Source of the DNA: Hyphomicrobiaceae bacterium
Lineage (GTDB): Bacteria; Pseudomonadota; Alphaproteobacteria; Rhizobiales; HXMU1428-3
Length of the DNA: 5,305 nucleotides
Assembly: GCA_028285025.1 (NCBI GenBank)
Contig: JANQQH010000055.1
Coordinates: 1 to 5,305, forward strand
Direction of reading: 5' to 3'
Shown here: in pieces, positions 1 through 5,026 of the stretch
Numbering within the stretch: the stretch's first letter is position 1
Layout of the letters: each line of letters starts with the position of its first letter
Position numbers and translations under genes: made by a program
The notes under the pieces: model-generated
Databases searched by the model: none
Seen by the model: the letters and a program-made list of their open reading frames with translations, nothing else
Told to the model about the DNA's origin: nothing

Positions 1-651
1 ATGATAGATGATTTGCTCACCAGAGGCGTGACGGAGCCGTATCGCATGTTCCCCTCACGGGCGGAATATCGGCTGCGTTTGCGGGCAGATAATGCTGACC
101 AGCGGTTAACGCCTGTGGGGGAACGGTTTGGCTTGATTGGGTCTGAGCGGTTGAAAGTGTTTCACGTGAAACAATCTGCCATTGAGGAGGGCATTGCCTT
201 GTTTCAAGCGCGTAGTTTGACGCCAAATGAGGCGCAAACGCATGGCATTGCCATTAAGAAGGATGGGCGGCGGCGGACGGCGTTTGAGTTGCTGTCTTAT
301 AAAGATGTCTCGTTTGATCAACTGGCGGGGCTGTGGCCGGAGTTTGAACGCTTGGAGCCAACGGTTGCCAAGCAGGTTGAGATTGAGGCGCGTTATGCTG
401 TTTATCTGGAGCGGCAAGAGGCTGATATTGCGGCTTTGCGTAAAGATGAAGCTTTGGCCATTCCTTCCGGGTTTGATTATGGGCAAATCTCTGGACTTTC
501 GACTGAGCTGAGAACCAAGCTTGAATTGCATGCGCCCGAGACGTTGGCCCAGGCGTCGCGGATTGATGGGATGACGCCTGCGGCGTTGATGTTGGTGTTG
601 GCGCATGTGAAGCGGGGGCGTAAGTCTGGTAATGAGGCCGTTAGGGCTTAG
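1..651 (+). CDS. mnmG: MnmG (GidA), tRNA U34 carboxymethylaminomethyl-modifying enzyme, C-terminal part
   Basis: The window cuts this gene at its 5' end. The ATG at base 1 is an internal methionine, and the 216 residues seen are roughly the last third of a protein of about 620 residues. With MnmE, MnmG uses FAD to install the carboxymethylaminomethyl group on wobble uridine 34 of certain tRNAs in the cytoplasm. Family landmarks visible here are TEPYRMFPSRAEYRL (residues 11-25), the NADQRL stretch (31-36), YAVYLERQ (132-139), FDYGQISGLSTE (158-169) and TLAQASRIDGMTPAA (181-195). These belong to the C-terminal helical region that contacts MnmE and tRNA. The FAD-binding N-terminal domain lies outside the window. 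Residues 54-58 (FHVKQ) are encoded by a perfect parS site. The stop is TAG at 649-651. The last 27 codons recur in decayed form at 2582-2665. Identification is certain. Confidence 0.97.
   Translation: MIDDLLTRGVTEPYRMFPSRAEYRLRLRADNADQRLTPVGERFGLIGSERLKVFHVKQSAIEEGIALFQARSLTPNEAQTHGIAIKKDGRRRTAFELLSYKDVSFDQLAGLWPEFERLEPTVAKQVEIEARYAVYLERQEADIAALRKDEALAIPSGFDYGQISGLSTELRTKLELHAPETLAQASRIDGMTPAALMLVLAHVKRGRKSGNEAVRA
158..173. promoter_or_regulatory. parS: parS site 1 (ParB-binding centromere site), inside mnmG
   Basis: The 16-base palindrome TGTTTCACGTGAAACA matches the parS consensus known from Caulobacter and other bacteria at every position. It lies in the mnmG reading frame, where it encodes most of FHVKQ. 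ParB loads at such sites as a CTP-dependent clamp and, with ParA, segregates the origin region. The nearby parA and four further sites in the window support the call. Confidence 0.93.
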
Positions 652-880
652 ATTGCAATAGGGGGAGATTAGCTGTGAAGTCTGTTCAACCTAAAGCATT
701 TTTGGATTTGTAAATAAGCCAAATTCAGTGAATTCTATGAATTGTAGAAGTATGTGAAATTTAAACCTTCTGTGGACTTAAATGTTGGTTAAACAACAGT
801 TTTGAGCCACAATTTGATGATTTGTGAATAGATTTTGCTCTGGCTTAGATGTTTTGTTGCTATTATGTTTACTAATAAAG
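652..880. other. Intergenic, AT-rich gap after mnmG
   Basis: This stretch holds no recognisable gene, RNA or strong terminator. The composition drops sharply in G+C straight after the mnmG stop, which fits the left edge of inserted DNA. A weak promoter-like pair, TTGAGC (802-807) and TGAATA (825-830) with 17 bases between, precedes the next gene. It deviates too far from consensus to call with confidence. Confidence 0.5.
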
Positions 881-1801
881 ATGATCAAGATCGAAAACCT
901 GAAACATATGTTCAAAGTTACTGCTAGCTTGTTATTTATTACTCTAATTCTGGGTTTTTTCTATGAATGGAAAAATCGTGGCACTGATGATGGTTCTCTC
1001 TCATTGTTGAACAGTGTCCAGGCAGAAAGCCAAGGTTGTAAGGAACTTGACGCCCTGCCATTAGAAAAGCGTAAACAAGATTTGAAAATCTATGGTGCCA
1101 AAACAGCTTGTGAAAAACTATTTTTTGAATCGCGAAAAATTCATAAACCAGCCACTTTTTTAGCCCCAAAACAATTTGAAGATTACAAAAGATATCTGGC
1201 TCAAAATGAATGTTTAAAGGCAGAACAGATTTTATGGCAAGAATATAATAAGCGCTATTCTGGCGTACCAAAGGTTAATTTTACCAAACGTTACGATAGC
1301 ACGCGGCAAAGGTGGAGATACAATGTTCTGGCTAAACAAGTGCCAGAGACTTATTTTTGCATGTATAAAAAAAACTATGAGGCGAGTAAAAAAGCGGTAC
1401 AAAACAGCAAGCTTGCAACGACCCCTATAACCGACCTTTTAAATCTTCCCGATGTCAAACCTACAAAAGATCTTGAATTTCAAAGAAATGGACATCTAAT
1501 GCGAATTCTTATTTTATTGAGATTTGATTATGCGCCAGCGCAAATCTATATCATTCAACAGTCTATGAAGGGGGACATATTTACTCTTAAGCCAAGTGAG
1601 CATTATCGATTATTAAAACGTGTTGAAATGTTTGGTAAACTGCCAAAAGAGCTCGAAAGTGAGTTTAAAAAGGCAAGGCAAAAAATTTCTAGAGCAAAAG
1701 CAAAAGAGATTGATGAGCGCCTAACATGGTACAGCTTTTTTGTCATTTCATCCTTGCCAACGATAGAGAAAGAAAAGAACGAGGCTCCCTCAACACCCTA
1801 A
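881..1801 (+). CDS. Hypothetical single-pass membrane or exported protein
   Basis: I do not recognise this protein family. The frame is open from a GTG at 824 (325 codons). I prefer ATG 881 (306 residues), because the 824 start has no ribosome-binding site and adds a second short hydrophobic run (VLLLLCLLI) just before the main one. ATG 908 is also possible. From ATG 881, residues about 13-27 (ASLLFITLILGFF) form a membrane anchor or uncleaved signal. The rest is a lysine-rich, probably helical domain likely outside the cytoplasm. It has four cysteines (72, 96, 130, 179 counted from the 824 start) that could form two disulfides. The C-terminal part is highly charged (KKARQKISRAKAKEIDERL). The gene is AT-rich, converges with the next gene with a 12-base overlap, and lies in cargo inserted between mnmG and rsmG. 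Its length and intact frame make it a likely real gene. Function is unknown. Confidence 0.72.
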   Translation: MIKIENLKHMFKVTASLLFITLILGFFYEWKNRGTDDGSLSLLNSVQAESQGCKELDALPLEKRKQDLKIYGAKTACEKLFFESRKIHKPATFLAPKQFEDYKRYLAQNECLKAEQILWQEYNKRYSGVPKVNFTKRYDSTRQRWRYNVLAKQVPETYFCMYKKNYEASKKAVQNSKLATTPITDLLNLPDVKPTKDLEFQRNGHLMRILILLRFDYAPAQIYIIQQSMKGDIFTLKPSEHYRLLKRVEMFGKLPKELESEFKKARQKISRAKAKEIDERLTWYSFFVISSLPTIEKEKNEAPSTP

Positions 1802-2197
1802 CTGATTTTTTTCAGCCTCAGTTTGAGCTATTATGTCTTGCTGAAGCTCTATAATTTGCTTAACTTTAATTAACTCCTCCTGAGCTGCTTGAATATCCCG
1901 TTTCCTTTGGGCAATTTTCTCTTGCAACTTGCGTTTTCTTGACTCTAACTCAGCAACTTCTCCAGCCGTAATTAAGCCTAACGGAGTTCTACGAGCTAAA
2001 CCTGCGCCTGTTAGTACCAGTAGCTTGGCATTAATCTGTTTGATTTGATATTCATAACCGGATATTTCTGACGGGCCATGTCGAGTGATATTTTCTGCGT
2101 CTGTCTGACGCCTAAGTGCGGCGTTTAATTTAATATTTGCAGCGCGTAATTCATTATTTAAATTGGAACATGTAATCCGGCGTTCAACATCACGCAT
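1790..2197 (-). CDS. Hypothetical small coiled-coil protein
   Basis: This is an unrecognised protein of 135 residues. The frame is open back to a TTG at 2314 (174 codons), but ATG 2197 is the better start. A TAGGAG ribosome-binding site lies at 2208-2213, 10 bases upstream, and a TATACT-like -10 box at 2231-2236 would place the transcript start between the TTG and the ATG. The protein is strongly helical and charged. Residues about 80-131 (from AELESRKRKLQEKIAQ onward) show heptad-like spacing of L, I and K/E, indicating a coiled coil. A shorter charged helix occupies residues about 10-35. Between them is a glycine and proline containing linker (LTGAGLARRTPLGLITAGE). No signal peptide or membrane segment is seen, so it is probably cytoplasmic. 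It converges on the preceding gene, overlapping its 3' end by 12 bases. No function can be assigned, and coiled coils match many unrelated families. Confidence 0.62.
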   Translation of the reverse strand: MRDVERRITCSNLNNELRAANIKLNAALRRQTDAENITRHGPSEISGYEYQIKQINAKLLVLTGAGLARRTPLGLITAGEVAELESRKRKLQEKIAQRKRDIQAAQEELIKVKQIIELQQDIIAQTEAEKNQLGC

Positions 2198-2207
2198 ATC
2201 TTTAAAA

Positions 2208-2236
2208 CTCCTAACAAAACAATCATTAAGAGTATA
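2208..2236 (-). promoter_or_regulatory. Putative -10 box and Shine-Dalgarno of the coiled-coil gene
   Basis: On the minus strand, TATACT (2231-2236) is one base from the TATAAT consensus, and TAGGAG (2208-2213) sits 10 bases before ATG 2197. Together they give a short leader of roughly 27 bases and decide the start. No good -35 hexamer is visible at the standard distance, so the promoter part is tentative. Confidence 0.38.
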
Positions 2237-2320
2237 AAGCGGTCCCAATGGGCGGGGATAAATTTTTAATTTTGATCTGTTAGGTCTGATTGTTTCATTT
2301 TCCCCATACTTCAAACATTC

Positions 2321-2349
2321 TTGATTCTAAACCTTTTGCCCGTTAATGA
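2321..2349 (+). promoter_or_regulatory. Promoter-like element before the rsmG relic
   Basis: TTGATT (2321-2326) and TAATGA (2344-2349) are separated by 17 bases, which is sigma-70-like spacing. The same two hexamers with the same spacing occur before the intact rsmG, although the spacer itself has diverged. This suggests the hexamers matter or mattered. The -10 overlaps the first three bases of the degenerate parS. Confidence 0.4.
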
Positions 2350-2362
2350 TTCACGTGAAACA
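2347..2362. promoter_or_regulatory. parS: parS site 2 (one mismatch), upstream of the rsmG relic
   Basis: TGATTCACGTGAAACA differs from the parS consensus only at base 3 (A for T). It lies between the promoter-like element and the relic start and is identical, including the variant base, to the site at 4238-4253. ParB usually tolerates such a change with reduced affinity, but that is inference here. Confidence 0.75.
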
Positions 2363-2400
2363 CTCTTCTTTTATTCACCCTTTATCTAAAGGCTGTTCCC

Positions 2401-2646
2401 TTGATTTATGACAAACAGGTGTTTTGCCACGATTTTGATGTTTCACGTGAAACAGGGGATCGGTTGGAGATTTATCACGGTTTGCTTGTGAAATGGCAAA
2501 AGGCGCAGAATTTGGTGGCGTCCAATACGCTGGATCATGAGTGGTCAAGGTATTTTGCTGATTGTATGGTTTTGTTTAAAGATGACATCTGTGCGGTGGC
2601 TGATGGCGGTTTTGGCGCATGTGGAGTGGCGGAAAAAGTTAGATAA
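2401..2646 (+). pseudogene. Truncated rsmG copy (first about 54 codons) with out-of-frame tail
   Basis: An 81-codon frame starts with TTG at 2401, eight bases after AAAGG, as in intact rsmG. Residues 1-54 match RsmG (42 of 54 identical) and keep DFDVSRETGDRLEIY and LVKWQK. After FAD the similarity stops. From 2582 the DNA is a copy of the mnmG 3' end read in the wrong frame, ending at TAA 2644-2646. The SAM-binding motif (DMGAGGGFPGL in the intact copy) and the whole catalytic part are missing, so any peptide cannot methylate rRNA. Residues 14-18 (VSRET) are encoded by a perfect parS. This is a relic of a tandem duplication. The remaining doubt is whether the short peptide is made at all. Confidence 0.9.
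2439..2454. promoter_or_regulatory. parS: parS site 3 (perfect), inside the rsmG relic
   Basis: TGTTTCACGTGAAACA is a perfect 16-base palindrome, encoding VSRET in the relic frame. It sits in the most conserved 44-base block between the two rsmG copies. Its distance from site 2 (92 bases) mirrors the 93 bases between sites 4 and 5. Confidence 0.92.
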
Positions 2647-2665
2647 TGAGGCCATCATTGGTTAG
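2582..2665 (+). pseudogene. Decayed copy of the last 27 codons of mnmG
   Basis: Read from ATG 2582, the DNA gives MTSVRWLMAVLAHVEWRKK and ends NEAIIG followed by TAG. The end of MnmG reads MTPAALMLVLAHVKRGRK and ends NEAVRA followed by TAG. Shared runs at DNA level include TTGGCGCATGTG and TAATGAGGCC, and the match continues a few bases past the stop (TAGATTG). The copy keeps the mnmG frame and stop but lies about 2 kb downstream, joined to the truncated rsmG. Together they mark the duplication junction, which falls within 2563-2581. The copy is too short to encode anything functional alone. Confidence 0.85.
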
Positions 2666-2844
2666 ATTGTCTTGCTTTTAATGGTAACAAGCTCAGCCTT
2701 TGGACTCGTTCACTCTAAAATACTCTTGACCAACTATCTCAAATAAGAGATTCCCCCTTTTTTATAATCTGGACCAGCTTGAAACATGGAGCGCGCACCT
2801 TTGATCCCCAATACGGTTTTTTAACCTCGTTGCCGGTATCTGGG
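2666..2844. other. Intergenic gap after the duplication junction
   Basis: No gene is seen here. A weak hairpin, ATCTC (2736-2740) with GAGAT (2747-2751), is followed by a C5T6-like run on the plus strand and might act as a poor terminator. AACCTC at 2823-2828 can pair with GAGGTT at 2850-2855 as an alternative to the strong hairpin next to it. Confidence 0.4.
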
Positions 2845-2868
2845 TTATTGAGGTTCTAACCTCAATAA
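2845..2868 (-). terminator. Perfect hairpin at the 3' end of the sugar dehydrogenase gene
   Basis: An 11-base arm, TTATTGAGGTT (2845-2855), is followed by a 2-base loop and its exact complement AACCTCAATAA (2858-2868). The hairpin covers the last codons and stop of the minus-strand gene. It is the strongest inverted repeat in the window. No T-run follows on either strand, so it is not a standard intrinsic terminator. It may instead protect the mRNA 3' end or end transcription inefficiently. Confidence 0.45.
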
Positions 2869-3981
2869 TTTCCCATTTGTTGAGTCTGTCAGCGCGTAGA
2901 TATACCCATCGGGACCAGTTTTTACATCGCGAATGCGGCCATAGCCTTTGAGCAAAACTTCTTGTTTGATGACTTTATCATTCTCAAGCACAATACGACG
3001 TATATGTCTACCTGACAGCGCGCCAACAAATAAATTTTCGCTCCAGTTCGGAAAGCGCTCTCCTGAATAAAAGGTCATGCCGCTTGGCGCAATTGAGGGC
3101 GTCCAGTGTAAAATTGGCGCTTCTATACCAGGCGCTTGGGTTAGGTCTGATATAATGCCGCCGCCATAGTTGACGCCAAAAGTTGTCAAAGGCCAGCCAT
3201 AGTTGGCGCCAGGTTTATTAAGTTTATTGACTTCGTCGCCTCCTTGCGGCCCATGTTCATGCGCCCATATGGTTTGATCTTTGGGGTTTATTGTTAATCC
3301 TTGCACATTGCGATGACCATATGAGTAAATTTCAGGTAGAAATTTTTCGTGACCAACAAACGGATTGTCTTTTGGAATGGAGCCATCATCATTGAGACGA
3401 AGTATGGATCCGATGTGATTTGTTGGGTTTTGCGATTCTTTCAGAAAGCTGTAGCGATCGCCCGTCGTGATAAAAAGAGTGCCATCTTTTGCAAATTGTA
3501 GTCTTGAACCATAGTGCGCTGAACCTTGGGTTTTGGGCTTGACTTTAAAAATAACCTCGAAATTTTCCAAGCGGTCATCTATAAATTTTGCACGCGCAAC
3601 TTCAGTTCCAATACCTTTTTTATCCATTCCTGAATAAGAAATATAAATTAGGTTATTGGTTTTAAAGTTAGGGTGAGAGGTGATATCAAGAAGGCCGCCC
3701 TGGCCGGTGCTGTCAATATTTTTTGGAACACCTGGAATAGATACATCCAGCAATTGACCTTGACGAATGAGCCGAAGGTTTTGGGTGTTTTTTTCCGTCA
3801 CAAGAATATCGCCATTGGGCAGGAATGTCATGCCCCAGGGGTTTCTAAGGCCCTGAACCACAACCTCGACTTTGAACTTATGGCTTTCTAATTTTGTGGA
3901 AGTTTGGGCATTTACAAGGGTTGCAAATGATGAGAGGGCGATGCCTGAGATCAGACTGATTTTGAGGAAATTTCTTAGCAT
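2845..3981 (-). CDS. PQQ-dependent soluble aldose sugar dehydrogenase (YliI/Asd-like, GSDH family)
   Basis: This is a 378-residue protein of the glucose/sorbosone dehydrogenase family, a six-bladed beta-propeller, close in length to E. coli YliI (371). Members oxidise the C1 of aldose sugars in the periplasm using PQQ and calcium. A signal peptide is clear: MLRNFLK, a hydrophobic core to about residue 20, then VNA|Q with cleavage after residue 25. Family motifs in order are RNPWGMTFLPNGDILVTE (46-63), GQGGLLDI (93-100), AHYGSRL with the likely catalytic His156, SYGHRNVQG (220-228) with Arg224, EHGPQGGDE (242-250), ANYGWPLTTFGVNY (259-272) and RIRDVKTGPDGYIYALTD (349-366). The start is ATG 3981. 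No strong ribosome-binding site precedes it, but the signal peptide fixes the start. The gene runs against its neighbours and is cargo between two rsmG copies. Substrate, and whether the cell makes or imports PQQ, cannot be told. Confidence 0.93.
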   Translation of the reverse strand: MLRNFLKISLISGIALSSFATLVNAQTSTKLESHKFKVEVVVQGLRNPWGMTFLPNGDILVTEKNTQNLRLIRQGQLLDVSIPGVPKNIDSTGQGGLLDITSHPNFKTNNLIYISYSGMDKKGIGTEVARAKFIDDRLENFEVIFKVKPKTQGSAHYGSRLQFAKDGTLFITTGDRYSFLKESQNPTNHIGSILRLNDDGSIPKDNPFVGHEKFLPEIYSYGHRNVQGLTINPKDQTIWAHEHGPQGGDEVNKLNKPGANYGWPLTTFGVNYGGGIISDLTQAPGIEAPILHWTPSIAPSGMTFYSGERFPNWSENLFVGALSGRHIRRIVLENDKVIKQEVLLKGYGRIRDVKTGPDGYIYALTDSTNGKLLRLEPQ

Positions 3982-4203
3982 AGCAGTATTTGTATCTTTT
4001 AAAGTTACGTTGATGTTTTACAAAAAAAACTTAAAAAATAATAACGGTAAAAGTGAGGAAATCATATCTAGCGCAATTTGAGAAACTTTCAGTTCCGGCA
4101 CAATGTGAGAAAAGCAGTGGCTAAAGACGCAGAAAGGGAAGTTGTGATATATCTTAAAAAATGTTGTGTTGTTAGATTTTAGCCGCTTATCTGGCAAGAT
4201 TTT
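3982..4203. other. Intergenic gap upstream of the sugar dehydrogenase and of rsmG
   Basis: This AT-rich stretch must hold the promoter of the minus-strand dehydrogenase gene, but I see no convincing -35/-10 pair. Short open frames here lack coding character. No RNA gene, repeat or riboswitch is apparent. The duplicated rsmG upstream sequence begins at its right edge. Confidence 0.5.
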
Positions 4204-4211
4204 AAACTTTC

Positions 4212-4240
4212 TTGATTCTATCTGTTTTGGCGGCTAATGA
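4212..4240 (+). promoter_or_regulatory. Promoter-like element of rsmG (possibly rsmG-parAB)
   Basis: TTGATT (4212-4217), a 17-base spacer and TAATGA (4235-4240) resemble a sigma-70 promoter. The same arrangement is present before the rsmG relic. Because the gene upstream is on the opposite strand, rsmG cannot be read from the mnmG promoter without crossing more than 3 kb, so a local promoter is expected. The -10 box overlaps the degenerate parS, and the predicted transcript start lies inside it. Confidence 0.45.
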
Positions 4241-4253
4241 TTCACGTGAAACA
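4238..4253. promoter_or_regulatory. parS: parS site 4 (one mismatch), upstream of rsmG
   Basis: TGATTCACGTGAAACA is identical to site 2, with the same A at base 3. It ends 39 bases before the rsmG start and overlaps the presumed -10 box. Bound ParB here could cover the rsmG promoter. That is inference from position only. Confidence 0.78.
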
Positions 4254-4292
4254 ATCTTCCCTTGACTTCCATTTTATCTTTAGGCTGTTCTC

Positions 4293-4940
4293 TTGACTTA
4301 TAACAAACAGGCGTTTTTTCAAGATTTTGATGTTTCACGTGAAACAGGTGATCGGTTGGAGATTTACCGCGACTTGTTGGTGAAATGGCAAAAGGTGCAG
4401 AATTTGGTGGCGCCGAACACGCTTGATGATGTGTGGTCGCGCCATTTTGCTGATAGTGCGCAGTTGTTGCCGTATTTGGGCTTTGAGCCGCAGACACCCT
4501 TCAATTTGGTTGATATGGGTGCTGGTGGAGGGTTTCCTGGGTTGGTGTTGGCGATTTTGATGATGGATCAGCCGCAATGGAGGGTTCATTTGGTGGAAGC
4601 CAATGGCAGAAAATGTGCTTTTTTGAAAGATGTGGCCCGCTCAACAGGGGTGAATGTGGAAATTCACAATTGCAGAATTGAAGATTTTGCAAATCAGAGT
4701 ACCATCGCTTCTATAGATGTGGTGACAGCGCGGGCGCTTAAACCACTTCTAACTCTTATCGAATTGAGCCAATTTGCGTTTCAAAACAAGGCTGTAGGTG
4801 TGTTTTTGAAAGGTAAGCGGGCGCAAGATGAGATTGAGGAGGCGTTGACGGATTGGTCGTTTGAAGTTGACTGCTTTGAAAGTTGCACTGATCCTGAGGG
4901 GCAAATTGTCAAAATTAGTAATGTTAAACCAAGGGGTTAG
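4293..4940 (+). CDS. rsmG: RsmG (GidB), 16S rRNA m7G methyltransferase
   Basis: This is a complete 215-residue protein of normal length for the family. RsmG uses S-adenosylmethionine to methylate N7 of G527 (E. coli numbering) in 16S rRNA, near the decoding site; loss in other bacteria gives low-level streptomycin resistance. Visible motifs are VSRET (14-18), LLVKWQKVQNLVAPNTL (28-44), RHFADSAQLL (50-59), the SAM-binding loop DMGAGGGFPGL (74-84), VEANGRKCAFL (101-111), TARALKPL (145-152) and LKGK (172-175). The start is TTG 4293. An in-frame TAG at 4281-4283 rules out anything further upstream, and a later start would lose VSRET. The ribosome-binding site is weak (TAGG, 8 bases upstream). VSRET is encoded by a perfect parS. 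The gene is followed by parA after 86 bases and is probably co-transcribed with it. A truncated duplicate lies at 2401. Confidence 0.97.
   Translation: MTYNKQAFFQDFDVSRETGDRLEIYRDLLVKWQKVQNLVAPNTLDDVWSRHFADSAQLLPYLGFEPQTPFNLVDMGAGGGFPGLVLAILMMDQPQWRVHLVEANGRKCAFLKDVARSTGVNVEIHNCRIEDFANQSTIASIDVVTARALKPLLTLIELSQFAFQNKAVGVFLKGKRAQDEIEEALTDWSFEVDCFESCTDPEGQIVKISNVKPRG
4331..4346. promoter_or_regulatory. parS: parS site 5 (perfect), inside rsmG
   Basis: TGTTTCACGTGAAACA supplies the codons for VSRET near the RsmG N terminus. A parS at this place in rsmG is known from several bacteria. It is the site closest to parA in this window, about 0.7 kb away. Confidence 0.94.
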
Positions 4941-4999
4941 GTTTGATTTTGAGTGCCTGCTTTATTTAAAGCTCAAGATAGAACTCATTCAAATCAAAC
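4941..4999. other. Nested inverted repeats between rsmG and parA
   Basis: GTTTGATTT (4941-4949), directly after the rsmG stop, is the exact complement of AAATCAAAC (4991-4999). Inside it, GCTTTA (4959-4964) and TAAAGC (4967-4972) form a second perfect stem with a 2-base loop. No T-run follows, so it does not look like an intrinsic terminator. It may shape the rsmG-parA transcript or be chance in AT-rich DNA. Confidence 0.35.
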
Positions 5000-5026
5000 A
5001 CATGGCCTGATTAGAGGAGTGTTGTG

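Larger units (their letters stand above)
2313..2562 (+). repeat. Imperfect direct repeat, copy 1 (rsmG upstream region and first 54 codons)
   Basis: This segment aligns with 4204-4454 with only about one single-base length difference. It covers the presumed promoter, a degenerate parS, the TTG start and 54 codons of rsmG. In those codons 42 of 54 residues are identical. The best-preserved block is 2431-2474, with 43 of 44 bases identical, and it is centred on parS. This is one arm of a duplication. The aligned copy at 4204-4454 is the one with the intact gene. Confidence 0.93.
4204..4454 (+). repeat. Imperfect direct repeat, copy 2 (at the intact rsmG)
   Basis: This is the partner of 2313-2562. 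The left edge of similarity is at AAAC followed by TTCTTGATTCTA, about 90 bases before the rsmG start. The right edge is after codon 54 (FAD), where the other copy changes to unrelated sequence and then to an mnmG tail. The two copies lie about 1.9 kb apart. Confidence 0.93.

Noticed and set aside
106..606. Long minus-strand frame across mnmG
   Set aside because: It is a shadow of the G+C-rich mnmG frame. The translation is arginine- and glutamine-rich low-complexity sequence.
824..880. GTG 824 as start of the hypothetical membrane protein
   Set aside because: There is no ribosome-binding site, and the added residues form a second hydrophobic run. It remains possible but less likely than ATG 881 or 908.
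1781..1819. Terminator between the two convergent genes (GAGGCT pairing with AGCCTC, T7 at 1806-1812; also a 4-base GAGG/CCTC stem)
   Set aside because: The long-range pair has a 27-base loop containing the T-run, and the short stem has only four pairs and is separated from it. Neither is a credible intrinsic terminator.
2198..2314. Upstream extension of the coiled-coil protein to a TTG at 2314
   Set aside because: The extension has no ribosome-binding site, contains a better -10 box and Shine-Dalgarno for ATG 2197, and its first bases fall at the edge of the duplicated rsmG upstream region.
571..2665. Insertion sequence, integron or phage attachment site as the cause of the duplicated ends
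   Set aside because: There is no transposase, integrase, terminal inverted repeat or tRNA target. The duplicated segments are parts of two adjacent genes in the order expected for a tandem duplication.
652..2720. Possible extension of the mnmG-tail duplication into the 3' flank (GTTCAACCTAAA at 684 versus GTTCACTCTAAA at 2708)
   Set aside because: Ten of 12 bases match, but the distance from the stop differs by about 10 bases and the flanks do not align. Chance similarity in AT-rich DNA is likely.
3673..4081. Short plus-strand frames over the start of the sugar dehydrogenase gene
   Set aside because: They lie antisense to a well-supported gene and its signal peptide, and show no ribosome-binding site or protein-like composition.
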